This document shows positions 46,121-54,683 of a stretch of DNA of 64,000 nt, piece by piece; within the stretch, counting starts at the first letter, position 1; each line of letters opens with the position of its first letter. Location: assembly GCF_013204845.1 (NCBI RefSeq), contig NZ_JABMKY010000020.1:62001-126000 (forward strand). The letters run 5' to 3'. This DNA comes from Paenibacillus qinlingensis (lineage in GTDB: Bacteria > Bacillota > Bacilli > Paenibacillales > NBRC-103111). The notes beneath the pieces were generated by a model. It worked only from the letters and a program-made list of their open reading frames with translations, had not been told where the DNA came from and searched no databases. Both the position numbers and the translations under genes were made by a program.

Positions 46121-46203
46121 CGAGTTTGATCCGAATTTACTGAACCCGCTCATCGATCTGAAGCAGCTTATGCCGCTAAACGACCTGATCGACAAGTACA
46201 GTG
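46121..46203 (+). pseudogene. 83-bp duplicated fragment of the upstream binding-protein gene
   Basis: These bases match 40981-41063 inside the binding-protein gene with only two differences, both A to T. The fragment still reads in the original frame (EFDPN..LNPLID.KQLMPL) and stops soon after at TAA. It starts just after the GH51 stop, so it marks a recombination or insertion junction. The rest of the 46115-46477 spacer shows only a weak hairpin near 46230-46265. Confidence 0.85.
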
Positions 46204-46477
46204 GTTCTTAATGGATTTTAATTTAACTGAGAAGGCAGTCGGTCTGAGGATCGGGTGTCTTTTCTTTTACGCAAAATAAGCTAACAGGGGAAGCGGATAT
46301 AAATTAGCGGATCTTGGAACTGAGACAATTCGTGAATACGGAGGCAACTTGGTTCACTGCACATTATTGCGGTTAAAAGGAAAGGAGAGGCCGCTTGCTG
46401 TCAATTGATCCAGGCGCGAGCAACTTCAGCAATTGCAAATTAATTAGAGTGGATCATTTCAAAAGGAGATGTTATTC

Positions 46478-47425
46478 ATGGCTAAAGAACTTAAAGTTGT
46501 ATTGGAAGCAGCCGCACTTAAATTTGCGCAAGATACGGATAAACCACCCTATCTATTTGATCTGAGTCCGGAAAAGGGACGCGAAACCGTCGATGACGTT
46601 CAATCCGGAGATATTAAGAAACTTGAAGTCGATATGCAAGACTTAGTGATCGAAGGAGGCCCGAGCGGTCATGTACCTATCAGGCTAATACGCCCGACAA
46701 ATGTAACTGCAAAGCTGCCGATCATTCTTTACATTCACGGCGCCGGCTGGGTTTTTGGCAACGCGCATACACATGACCGTCTCATCCGTGAGTTGGCGGT
46801 CGGAACGGACGCGTGCGTTGTATTCCCGAAATACAGTCTTTCACCAGAAGCTAAGTATCCGAAGGCTCTCGAAGAAATTTACGCTGTTCTGCAATGGATT
46901 GCCTATAATGGTAAAGATAACGGGTTCGATACGGACCGCCTCTATATAGCTGGGGACAGCGTAGGAGGAAACATGTCTGCGGCTATTACGTTGATGGCGA
47001 AAGATCGGGGAGGTCCAAGGATTCATAAACAACTGCTCTTCTATCCCGTAACGGATTCTAGCTTGGATACGGAATCTTATAAGGAATTCGCAACCGGTTA
47101 CTTCCTTCGGCAAGACGGGATGGCATGGTTTTGGGAACAGTACGTGGCGAAACCGAGCGATAAAGAAGAAATCTATGCTGCTCCGCTGCGAGCGACCATA
47201 GAGCAATTGACAGGGTTACCGCAAGCATTGATTATTACGGCTGAAGCCGATGTCCTGCGCGATGAAGGCGAAGCTTATGCCAATAAACTTCGCGAAGCAG
47301 GTGTTCACGTTACGGCTGTTCGCTTTCAAGGCATTATTCACGATTTCGTAATGCTTAACGATTTGGCGAACACCGCTGCGGCAAGAGGCGCGATTGCGCT
47401 GGCAAATTCGTGGCTGAAAGCATGA
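46478..47425 (+). CDS. Alpha/beta hydrolase, HSL-family esterase (Aes-like)
   Basis: A 315-aa enzyme. ATG 46478 has AAAGGAG at 46462-46468; the ATG at 46469 overlaps that site. The oxyanion motif appears as HGAGWVFG (a variant of HGGG) and the nucleophile elbow as AGDSVGGN (GDSAGG-type). The acid and base residues are in EADVLRDEG and IIHDFVML. No signal peptide is present, so it is intracellular. The family hydrolyses short-chain esters and acetylated compounds. It stands alone before a terminator; a role in deacetylating imported sugars is possible but not shown. Confidence 0.9.
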   Translation: MAKELKVVLEAAALKFAQDTDKPPYLFDLSPEKGRETVDDVQSGDIKKLEVDMQDLVIEGGPSGHVPIRLIRPTNVTAKLPIILYIHGAGWVFGNAHTHDRLIRELAVGTDACVVFPKYSLSPEAKYPKALEEIYAVLQWIAYNGKDNGFDTDRLYIAGDSVGGNMSAAITLMAKDRGGPRIHKQLLFYPVTDSSLDTESYKEFATGYFLRQDGMAWFWEQYVAKPSDKEEIYAAPLRATIEQLTGLPQALIITAEADVLRDEGEAYANKLREAGVHVTAVRFQGIIHDFVMLNDLANTAAARGAIALANSWLKA

Positions 47426-47493
47426 TCAGAATGGTTTGGAGATTTTCCTGACGTTCGAATTTAAGTAAGGATTCTAGCGAATAGATTTAATAT

Positions 47494-47540
47494 AAAGCAG
47501 TAATGCATAGGTTATATAAACTTATGGATTGCTGCTTTTT
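47494..47540 (+). terminator. Rho-independent terminator after esterase gene
   Basis: The arms 47494-47509 and 47523-47538 pair at 13 of 16 positions, and the right arm runs into five T. The rest of the 47426-47765 spacer is AT-rich with no gene seen. Confidence 0.75.
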
Positions 47541-47765
47541 GTATTGGCAGTGTTCGGACTAAAAAACAAGTGCAGTTTCTGAGATACTTACTTGACGGCA
47601 GCTGGTGAAAATTAACTGTTGCTGTTGTCTGTTAAAATAACGTGCAGGATAACGTGAAGAAGAAATTGAACTAAAATAGTATGAGAAATGGTAGTCTCTT
47701 TGCTAAGTTCTGAAATGAGATTTACTGTGAGGTAATTAGTAAGAATAATAAATCGAGGGTGAAAA

Positions 47766-48035
47766 ATGAACAAGAAAGAATCTATAATTTATTTAATAGT
47801 AGCTTCATTTATATTCGGCGGAGCCATCATTCTATTCAATAGCATTTTTTGGACTTTATTTTTTCTATTATTTATAAGTTTTATATTAACACTCAAGATC
47901 TCAGATGAAAAAAGAAGTTTCGGGAAACAAATGTTTAGTGCTTGTATAGGTGTTTTCTTTTTTGGATGGATCGCAGTTTTAGTTATATTGCTGATTAAAA
48001 TATTTTTAAGATACTTATATTACTTATTACCTTAA
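47766..48035 (+). CDS. Small hydrophobic membrane protein, unknown function
   Basis: An 89-aa protein with about three membrane helices (~6-24, ~27-43, ~57-80) and a short Lys/Arg-rich cytoplasmic loop (KISDEKRSFGKQ). GAGGG precedes the ATG. Base composition is more AT-rich than the sugar clusters. No family recognised; it stands alone between an esterase and a VOC-family gene. Confidence 0.65.
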   Translation: MNKKESIIYLIVASFIFGGAIILFNSIFWTLFFLLFISFILTLKISDEKRSFGKQMFSACIGVFFFGWIAVLVILLIKIFLRYLYYLLP

Positions 48036-48179
48036 CGGTGAACTTTAGTTGAATATGCAAAAGTAGAGATGCCAGACCTCAAAAAGGAGCGGGGGCTTTT
48101 CCCCAACCAAAGGGTTGTTTAGTTTCAATGGAAAGGGATAAGTCAAAAGAGAATAATAAACCAATATGCGGAGGTTATT

Positions 48180-48620
48180 ATGAAACTACGAGTTACGGTG
48201 ATTACACTTGGTGTAGATGATGTAGAGAAATCATTGCAATTCTATCGGGATGGATTGGGGTTATCGACAGAAGGAATCATCGGAAAAGAATTCGAACATG
48301 GTTCAGTTGCCTTTTTTGAGCTACAACCGGGATTGAGGCTTGCAATTTGGAATCGCAAAGATATTGCTCATGATACAAAGCTTATTCAGACTTCACCGAG
48401 CCCAACAGAGTTTACCCTTGGACACAATGTAGGGAGTAAAGAGGAAGTTGATAAAGTAATGGAAGAGGCGAAGAATGCTGGCGCTACAATAACTGTACCG
48501 GCACATGATACTTTTTGGGGCGGTTATTCTGGCTATTTCCAAGACCCTGATGGTCATTTATGGGAGGTAGTCTGGAATCCACAGTGGGAAATCACAGAAA
48601 ATACCATTTTGAAATCATAG
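48180..48620 (+). CDS. VOC family protein (glyoxalase/dioxygenase-like)
   Basis: A 146-aa vicinal-oxygen-chelate protein behind CGGAGG. It has the usual opening VITLGVDDVEKSLQFYRDGLG and the ending GYFQDPDGHLWEVVWNP with the conserved Asp-Pro-Asp-Gly-His and Glu metal-site pattern. The family includes lyases, dioxygenases and drug-binding proteins; the substrate cannot be told. Confidence 0.88.
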   Translation: MKLRVTVITLGVDDVEKSLQFYRDGLGLSTEGIIGKEFEHGSVAFFELQPGLRLAIWNRKDIAHDTKLIQTSPSPTEFTLGHNVGSKEEVDKVMEEAKNAGATITVPAHDTFWGGYSGYFQDPDGHLWEVVWNPQWEITENTILKS

Positions 48621-48727
48621 AAATTCCAACATATGCAGAAATAAAATTATCCTACGAACAAGATTACAAGCCTTTCATATAGACAAGATGGTTAAATTAA
48701 CGAAAGAATGAGAACCCAATGCAGACT

Positions 48728-48759
48728 AAAAGGCAACTGACTAAAATCGGTTGTCTTTT
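48728..48759 (+). terminator. Terminator between VOC gene and argC
   Basis: An AAAAGGCAACTGA arm (48728-48740) pairs with TCGGTTGTCTTTT (48747-48759) using G-U pairs, ending in a T-run. Confidence 0.7.
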
Positions 48760-48855
48760 CTAGCTTATGGGCAGTATACTTCAACAATAATTATTGAATA
48801 ATTATACAATAAAATGTATAATTATGCTGACATTTAAATGATATGGGGTGTAAAA

Positions 48856-49800
48856 GTGACATATAAAATATTTGTAGATGGCCAAGAAGGTACAACTGGT
48901 TTAAAAATAAATGATTACTTATCTAAGATTTCTAACATAGAAGTAATCAAAATTGAGTCGGAAAATCGAAAAGATTACGAAGCCCGTAGGGCATTAATAA
49001 ATGAAGCTGATGTCGTATTTCTTTGTCTTCCAGATTCTGCTTCAAAGGATGCCATATCTATGATAAGTAATAATAGGACCAAAATTATTGATGCAAGTAC
49101 CGCGTTTAGGACTAACCAGAACTGGACATACGGATTACCAGAATTGCATAAAACTCAAAGAAATATAATTCGAAATTCATCTAGGGTATCTGTCCCAGGA
49201 TGCCACGCAACAGGATTTATTTTAGCTATACAACCTTTGGTAGCTGAAGGAATTATACCAAGGGATTACCCAATGTCTTGTTATGCGCTTACAGGATATA
49301 GTGGTGGAGGTAGGAAACTTATATCTGAATATCAGAACTCAAACAGAGAACAGCTTTTTGCACCAAGACAATATGCACTTAACCTTAACCATAAGCATCT
49401 TCCAGAAATGCAACTATATTCTGGGTTAAACTCAGAACCACTTTTTACTCCGATTGTCGGAAATTATTATCAGGGTGATGCAGTTAGTATTCCTCTCTTT
49501 CCTAGAATGTTTGAAAAAAATGTGACGGCAAGTGATATCCAACAACTGCTAGCCTCTTATTATAAAGATGAACGTTTTGTTCGAGTTGCCCCCTTCGATT
49601 CGGAGGCATATCTTGAAGATGGTTTCTTTAATCTTATGCAATGCAATAACACTAATTATTTGGATATATTTGTTTTTGGTCATAAAGACCAGATATTACT
49701 TATTTCAAGATTTGATAATTTAGGAAAAGGTGCCTCAGGGGCAGCTATTCAAAATATGAACATTATGCTCGGATTAGACGAATGTACAGGACTAGAGTAA
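48856..49800 (+). CDS. argC: N-acetyl-gamma-glutamyl-phosphate reductase, type 2
   Basis: A 314-aa enzyme. GTG 48856 has GGGGTG at 48845-48850; an ATG at 48838 lacks a site. The fold opens KIFVDGQEGTTGLKI. Catalytic Cys116 is in VSVPGCHATGF, and YALTGYSGGGRKL and HKHLPEMQ are typical of the short type-2 ArgC form. It reduces N-acetyl-glutamyl-5-phosphate to the semialdehyde in arginine biosynthesis. No other arg gene is nearby; the next gene encodes a GNAT acetyltransferase. AT-rich codon use suggests acquisition separately from the sugar clusters. Confidence 0.9.
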   Translation: MTYKIFVDGQEGTTGLKINDYLSKISNIEVIKIESENRKDYEARRALINEADVVFLCLPDSASKDAISMISNNRTKIIDASTAFRTNQNWTYGLPELHKTQRNIIRNSSRVSVPGCHATGFILAIQPLVAEGIIPRDYPMSCYALTGYSGGGRKLISEYQNSNREQLFAPRQYALNLNHKHLPEMQLYSGLNSEPLFTPIVGNYYQGDAVSIPLFPRMFEKNVTASDIQQLLASYYKDERFVRVAPFDSEAYLEDGFFNLMQCNNTNYLDIFVFGHKDQILLISRFDNLGKGASGAAIQNMNIMLGLDECTGLE

Positions 49801-49832
49801 GAGAAATAGAAAAATGAACTGGGTGTGAAAAC

Positions 49833-50240
49833 TTGAGTATTTCTTGTCGTTCAGATATTCCTAGTAAAGCCGATTATTTCAACTTATTTCAGACAACTGG
49901 CTGGAATGCAAATGGAGCTTGGAATGCCGACATACTTTATGAAGCAATAAAGAATAGTTGGTATATCGTAACTCTTTACGATAATGAGAAGCTTGTAGCA
50001 TCTGGTCGCCTAGTTTCCGATGGATATATTCAATGTTTTATCTGTGAGATGATTGTTTCACCTGAGTATCAGAATAGAGGAATCGGCAAAAGAATTATGA
50101 ACGAACTTTTGGACCATTGTAAAAACAATGGTATTAGATGGGTGCAATTAGCTTGTGCAAAAGGTAAAAAAGAGTTTTATGAAAAATTTGGATTTCAATC
50201 TAGAGCATCTGATGCTCCTGGAATGAATTTATTTCTATGA
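49833..50240 (+). CDS. GNAT family N-acetyltransferase
   Basis: A 135-aa acetyltransferase starting at TTG 49833 behind GGGTG (49821-49825). The acetyl-CoA loop is in MIVSPEYQNRGIGKRIM (Q/RxxGxG/A), and the ending EFYEKFGFQSR is standard. It is 32 bases after argC, so the two may be cotranscribed. The acceptor is unknown; an amino-acid acetyltransferase role is possible from its neighbour. Confidence 0.88.
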   Translation: MSISCRSDIPSKADYFNLFQTTGWNANGAWNADILYEAIKNSWYIVTLYDNEKLVASGRLVSDGYIQCFICEMIVSPEYQNRGIGKRIMNELLDHCKNNGIRWVQLACAKGKKEFYEKFGFQSRASDAPGMNLFL

Positions 50241-50555
50241 GCTAACGGAAAACGAGTTGAATAAACCTTAATTGACTGCCGAGTGCTGGCTAATGTGTTA
50301 ACGGGTAGTAGAACGTGACAACCCTTCCCCCACAATGGGAGGATTCTTAGGTGGCTTTGGAGTATTATTAGTCCTAACATTAAATAATCTCTAAACGAAC
50401 TTGTTTCTACATGCTCACTTTAGAAGAAAATTGTTTGCTAAGTTACATAAAAGAGCTTTTTGGCGATAGATACAATCTTTACAAAGTAAGTTCAACATAA
50501 AACGGCTGCCCTGCGGCAGTTCGTCATTGCACTATCTGAAAAGAAAATGTAAGTA

Positions 50556-50584
50556 TTGACGAAATACAGTACAATGGTTATTAT
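50556..50584 (+). promoter_or_regulatory. Sigma-A-like promoter of the leader-peptide attenuator
   Basis: TTGACG (50556-50561) and TATTAT (50579-50584) are exactly 17 bases apart. Transcription would start near 50591, just before the leader ribosome binding site. Upstream, 50241-50555 shows no gene, only a small CTGCC/GGCAG hairpin at 50506-50519. Confidence 0.75.
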
Positions 50585-50614
50585 TACCATAATATTATGA
50601 GGTGGGGTAATTAC

Positions 50615-50662
50615 ATGTATAATTTGATTTTGAAACAATTTCATCATCATGACAGGCGTTAA
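50615..50662 (+). CDS. 15-residue leader peptide with three consecutive His codons
   Basis: ATG 50615 follows the strong site GAGGTGGGG (50599-50607) and encodes MYNLILKQFHHHDRR, then TAA. Its codons overlap the first arm of a set of competing hairpins that ends in a terminator (50723-50759) upstream of a 128-aa gene. This is the layout of a ribosome-mediated transcription attenuator. The consecutive His codons suggest sensing of histidyl-tRNA, or stalling by a ribosome-targeting drug; which one is not decided by sequence. Confidence 0.7.
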   Translation: MYNLILKQFHHHDRR

Positions 50663-50759
50663 CACATTCCTAGAGATTAGGGATGGGTTAACGCTCTTTG
50701 CGCTTCCCATCCTGCGATATACAACGCGCAGGACCCATTGGGGTCTAGCGCGTTTTTTT
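50656..50759 (+). promoter_or_regulatory. Attenuator: competing hairpins and terminator
   Basis: Alternative stems are visible: GCGTTAAC 50656-50663 with GTTAACGC 50687-50694; GGATGGG 50681-50687 with CCCATCC 50706-50712; and TCCTGCG 50710-50716 with CGCAGGA 50727-50733 (antiterminator). The terminator pairs 50723-50736 with 50741-50754 and runs into seven T. Stems sharing bases cannot coexist. If the leader ribosome stalls early, the first stem could form and free the antiterminator; full translation to the stop would mask its left arm and allow termination. Confidence 0.7.
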
Positions 50760-50794
50760 GTTTACGAACCACGTAATTTTAGGGGGAGAGATTT

Positions 50795-51181
50795 TTGTAC
50801 AGTAGATTTCATGGTAATTATTCTAGTCCTAAAACTAAACAACCTTATGGCATCTTTGTCGTTATTTATCACTTATTTCGTGATGATAAGCTTTCGGAAA
50901 GTGATAGCAAGCTTTACCTAGACACCAAAGAATGGTTCGAGCAGAATTTGCCCAATCCGTCATTCTACGATGATAACAATTCAGTGAATGCAGTAACATG
51001 GTTTAAGGATGGTAATAAGACCCCAGAGATGATAGTCTACTTGGAGTCCTTCATTAATATTGCTAAGAAATATAACGTCGAAATCATTGAGTCCATTTCC
51101 AAAGAGCTTCCTGGCGTACTTATTTATGAAGATGAATATCAAGTTGGAATTGTTCCTCGTTGTGCTAACGAGAGACTATAG
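50795..51181 (+). CDS. Uncharacterised 128-aa protein controlled by the attenuator
   Basis: Starts at TTG 50795 behind AGGGGGAGAG (50781-50790). It opens MYSRFHGNYSSPKTKQPYGI and contains LYLDTKEWFEQNLPNPSFYDD and GVLIYEDEYQVGIVPR. There is no signal peptide or membrane helix, and it is acidic. I recognise no function. Its placement directly after a leader-peptide attenuator says it is induced by a translation-related signal, so a role in amino-acid starvation or antibiotic response is a reasonable inference. Confidence 0.75.
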   Translation: MYSRFHGNYSSPKTKQPYGIFVVIYHLFRDDKLSESDSKLYLDTKEWFEQNLPNPSFYDDNNSVNAVTWFKDGNKTPEMIVYLESFINIAKKYNVEIIESISKELPGVLIYEDEYQVGIVPRCANERL

Positions 51182-51230
51182 CTGAGCAGAAAAATGGACG
51201 GCTAACGATATTGAAATATAGGGAGTAACT

Positions 51231-51674
51231 ATGAAGAGAATGAATACCTTAGAAACAAAGCCCTCATGTCGCACTGATTTTGAGACGATCAAGGAGGGCG
51301 AGAAAAACATAAGATTTGCTGATCTGATCATAGATGGTAAATCGCTTTATAAAATGCTGATAAGCTATGATAAGGTTCCTTCTCTAGGCTGGATGAGTAA
51401 TGACTATCAGAGAGATATGATTGATTATTTTTTACTGAGAAAACCACACGAAACAATGTGGTACAGATATCCTTTAATGGTTTGCTCGTGGTGTGGAGAT
51501 GAAGGTTGCGGAATTATCTCTGTAAAAATCGATAGGGAGAATAATGTTGTTACTTGGAAGGACTTTTTCCTTGAGCCTGAGATGAAAAAAATTAATATCG
51601 ATCCTTTTTATTTTGAGTGGGATCATTATAAAAAAATAATTAATAGCACCTTTGGAACTGCTGGCATTCAATAG
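51231..51674 (+). CDS. Uncharacterised 147-aa protein with Cys-rich motif
   Basis: ATG 51231 follows AGGGAG. The central segment MVCSWCGDEGCGIISVKIDRE has the CxxCGxxxCG pattern, suggesting metal or structural Cys, followed by VTWKDFFLEPE. Similar short proteins occur widely in Bacillales without assigned function. It is 49 bases after the attenuator-controlled gene and could be cotranscribed with it. Confidence 0.7.
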   Translation: MKRMNTLETKPSCRTDFETIKEGEKNIRFADLIIDGKSLYKMLISYDKVPSLGWMSNDYQRDMIDYFLLRKPHETMWYRYPLMVCSWCGDEGCGIISVKIDRENNVVTWKDFFLEPEMKKINIDPFYFEWDHYKKIINSTFGTAGIQ

Positions 51675-51752
51675 TACGGTACGCTAAACTATCGGAAAAC
51701 TCTAGTTCAACAAAAAAATGAGAAGGCTGCCGATGATTATTGTTCGGTACAA

Positions 51753-51769
51753 GGTCTAGCGCGTTTTTT
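51753..51769 (+). repeat. Partial copy of the attenuator terminator arm
   Basis: GGTCTAGCGCGTTTTTT here equals 50742-50758 of the attenuator. The rest of the terminator is not present, so this looks like the relic of a second attenuator in front of the Nudix gene at 51805. Confidence 0.6.
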
Positions 51770-51804
51770 GTTTCAGGACAAATAGAAAACGGAGGTATTC
51801 AGAA

Positions 51805-52278
51805 ATGGCAATCATAACAGATGCAAAAGGAAATGTATTCTTAGAATTCTTTGAATTCAATGAGGATCAACTCAGTGCTGCCGAACTCGATGCCCCATTA
51901 ACACATGCATTAATTGTAGCGGAATACCAAGGGAAGTACCTATTCATGCATAATAAATGGAGAAACAGTTGGGAATTGCCTGGAGGTATTATTGAAGATG
52001 GAGAAACTGCTAAGCAATGCGTAATTAGGGAATTATTTGAGGAAACCAATCAAAAAATCGATGAAGTTTACTTCAAAGGTTTAATGAAATTTAGACTTCA
52101 ACCAAGTTACCATGGCCCTGAAAGAACAGAGTATGGAGCTTTGTTTTCGGGTCAATTAAGTCAACTTGATGATTTTGTTGAGAATGATGAAGCTAGGTGT
52201 ATTATTTTATGGGACGGTACATCGGATATTGGAAAGATTAGCGAGATAGACAAGAAACTGATTGAGTTCCGGCATTAA
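51805..52278 (+). CDS. Nudix hydrolase
   Basis: A 157-aa protein behind CGGAGG. The Nudix box reads GGIIEDGETAKQCVIRELFEETNQ, matching GX5EX7REUXEEXGU except Asn for the last Gly. The family cleaves nucleoside-diphosphate-linked compounds with Mg2+. The substrate is unknown. It is a single gene, preceded by a relic terminator arm and followed by a terminator. Confidence 0.88.
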   Translation: MAIITDAKGNVFLEFFEFNEDQLSAAELDAPLTHALIVAEYQGKYLFMHNKWRNSWELPGGIIEDGETAKQCVIRELFEETNQKIDEVYFKGLMKFRLQPSYHGPERTEYGALFSGQLSQLDDFVENDEARCIILWDGTSDIGKISEIDKKLIEFRH

Positions 52279-52348
52279 GCGGCAGCCTCGTTAAAGTTAC
52301 GGGTAGAGGAGTTTAGACGAAAAACGTTACTTCTATAGTTTAATAAAT

Positions 52349-52383
52349 GAAAGGGAGGTTCAATTGAATCTACCTTTTTTTTG
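52349..52383 (+). terminator. Rho-independent terminator after Nudix gene
   Basis: A stem pairing 52351-52361 with 52366-52376 (one mismatch, one G-U) around AATT is followed by a run of eight T. Confidence 0.75.
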
Positions 52384-52510
52384 TTATATTTCATAAAAAA
52401 ATCAGGTCAATAATTTTAAAGAAAAGGTAAAATTAGTTCGTTGAATTTCCAAAATATAGAATATAAAATGAATATGATAACAATTATAAGATGAGAATGG
52501 AGGTTTAAAT

Positions 52511-53623
52511 TTGAAAATTAGCAAGAGAGCATTTTATATGATTACTATTCTTTCTGCTTTTTTGGGTGTTCTGGGAATAACAGTTTTATTTATCTCATAC
52601 AAAGTTACTTCTTGGGTTAAGAATATAGAGCAAATAAAGCTAGGGTATCTAGATATATTCAACGAACATACAATAACAATAAATATTTTCGCTATATGTT
52701 CCATTACTCTATGTATATTTACAACTTTTATTTTATTGAGAATAATTCGAAGTAATACAAGAAAATTAATAGCAGTATTCTCTTTAATTTCTTCTATATT
52801 AATTGGCACCTATTTAATCCTTTGTCTCTTTTTTTATCAAAATCTGGACGAACTTATTGAAATGAATCATCTTATTTACCAACCTAAAAAGATTGATCAA
52901 TCTACTGCTGAAAAGATTAGGATACTTTATAGTGATGCTGAAGAGATTAAAATCAACACAACTGACAATATAAACTTGTACGGATGGCTTATTAAAAAAT
53001 CGAGTGTTAAAGAAGCCCCGCTACTTATATACTTTGGCGGTTCTGGGGAAGAAGTATCGGATATGCTATCGATTGCTGAGGGTTTAGATGGATGGTCTGT
53101 AGCTCTGATTAATTATAGATCGTATGGACTGAGTGAAGGAAAACCAAGTATGATTAGTTTATACAATGACGCTAATTCAATTTATGATTATTTTTCAAAA
53201 AGAAGTGATATTGATAATAAGAAAATCGTCTCGATGGGATATAGTTTAGGAACGGGAATCGCTGTGAACTTATCAAGTGAACGCTCGACAGTAGGCACAA
53301 TCCTAGTTTCTCCGTATGATAATTATTCTAAGTTAAAGGGTAAAACAATATCAAACGCTTTACAGCTACATAATATGTTTCCGCTTTCATATTTTATTGG
53401 AGAATCTTATAATTCCATAAAAAAGGCTTCTTCCATTAAAACTCCTTTACTATGCTTAGCGGGGGACTTAGATAAAAATATACCTATAGAATATTCTAAT
53501 AACCTTGTAGCTAAATGGGGAGGAGAGAAGACAATGAAGACAATTCATCGTGGTGATCACTCTTTCATATTCATGAGCGGGGCTGCATGGAATGAAATAA
53601 AGAACTTCCTTAAGATAGTATAA
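52511..53623 (+). CDS. Membrane-anchored alpha/beta hydrolase
   Basis: A 370-aa protein starting at TTG 52511 behind GGAGGT. Three membrane helices occupy the first ~115 residues (~8-33, ~52-75, ~83-108). An alpha/beta hydrolase domain follows, with the elbow GYSLG (SMGYSLGTGIAVN), an acid in LAGDLDKNIP and the histidine in HRGDHSFIF. It resembles YqkD/BEM46-like hydrolases. The substrate is unknown and the gene stands alone in AT-rich DNA. Confidence 0.82.
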   Translation: MKISKRAFYMITILSAFLGVLGITVLFISYKVTSWVKNIEQIKLGYLDIFNEHTITINIFAICSITLCIFTTFILLRIIRSNTRKLIAVFSLISSILIGTYLILCLFFYQNLDELIEMNHLIYQPKKIDQSTAEKIRILYSDAEEIKINTTDNINLYGWLIKKSSVKEAPLLIYFGGSGEEVSDMLSIAEGLDGWSVALINYRSYGLSEGKPSMISLYNDANSIYDYFSKRSDIDNKKIVSMGYSLGTGIAVNLSSERSTVGTILVSPYDNYSKLKGKTISNALQLHNMFPLSYFIGESYNSIKKASSIKTPLLCLAGDLDKNIPIEYSNNLVAKWGGEKTMKTIHRGDHSFIFMSGAAWNEIKNFLKIV

Positions 53624-53751
53624 CTTAATGTGCATGGCATTGATTAGTTAGAAATAGTTCGGTCAATGTAATTCATTTAAAGAACAGCGTGTTATGCTTT
53701 AGTTGGAGAGTCGAACAATTGGTCTAATACTAGTATTGGAGGTTTATGAAG

Positions 53752-54222
53752 ATGGAATTAAAGGTTGAACGTCTAGATTTCGAAATGGCTGATATTTCTG
53801 GGTCGAGGTTTCAAAAGATTAAAGCTGAGGAATTATATTTTGACAATGTGAATATGACAAAGACACAAATCAATAATGCAAATATGAAAGGCATGGTCTT
53901 AAATGATGTGAATATGTCTGATTTTAGAATTTCAGATGCAAATCTCTCTGGCACTGAGATTAAAAATGCTAATTTTAGTCATGCTGTTATTGAACATGTT
54001 CATTTATTTGGCACTGAATTCCGTAATGTTGTTCTCCCTATGGAGGGGGATGGTAATTACAATCCAGCTGGCGATTACAAGCCAATTAGTTTTGTGAATT
54101 GTGATTTATCTAATATGCAACTAACAAACTGTAATTTAGCCAATCTTGATATTCGTGATTGTGATATTTCAGGATTGAAGATTAACGGGGTATTAATTGA
54201 AGAATTAATAAAGAATAAGTAA
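53752..54222 (+). CDS. Pentapeptide repeat protein
   Basis: A 156-aa protein. ATG 53752 is preferred because TGGAGG at 53737-53742 is too close to the ATG at 53746. Repeats of the A(N/D)(L/M/F)XX type run through most of the chain (ISGSRFQ, NNANMKG, SDANLSG, KNANFSH, LSNMQLTNCNLANLDIRDCD), forming a right-handed quadrilateral beta-helix. Some members mimic DNA and protect gyrase (Qnr, MfpA), but this one has no feature proving that. Confidence 0.88.
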   Translation: MELKVERLDFEMADISGSRFQKIKAEELYFDNVNMTKTQINNANMKGMVLNDVNMSDFRISDANLSGTEIKNANFSHAVIEHVHLFGTEFRNVVLPMEGDGNYNPAGDYKPISFVNCDLSNMQLTNCNLANLDIRDCDISGLKINGVLIEELIKNK

Positions 54223-54371
54223 TACTTGAGCAATTATTTCAGGGTTGGATGGTTTAGTATGTATGGTCAAGTGTTACCTTACCCACTGACAGCAGAACTT
54301 TGTTAGGGTGAACGTCTATTCCATAATCTAAATCTATTGTTAAAGCTTTAGGAACACTAGGAGTACACCAC

Positions 54372-54683
54372 ATGAAGAAGTCAATGTTTATTTTCTTTAT
54401 AGCAATGATACCGAGTATTGCAACCATGTTTTTATTAGTTGAATTCTTCCCTTATACAGGTCTTGGAAGAATAGTGAGCATTCCTGCAACGTTATTTCTT
54501 AATATTACTTTTTTTATATTATTTTTACATTTTACACGTAATTTAATATCAGTGCGATTCAAATGTTTATTTTGGATTGCAGCCATATTATTCAGCGTAC
54601 TATTGGCGGTTGTCTTACATCCACAGGAATACTTGCCGAGCGTTTTAAGGCAGCTTTGGGAACTAATGTTTTTTAATAAGTAA
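54372..54683 (+). CDS. Small membrane protein, unknown function
   Basis: A 103-aa protein behind AGGAG. Three predicted membrane helices are ~3-24, ~34-55 and ~63-83. No family recognised. It stands alone between the pentapeptide and DUF4272 genes. Confidence 0.6.
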   Translation: MKKSMFIFFIAMIPSIATMFLLVEFFPYTGLGRIVSIPATLFLNITFFILFLHFTRNLISVRFKCLFWIAAILFSVLLAVVLHPQEYLPSVLRQLWELMFFNK

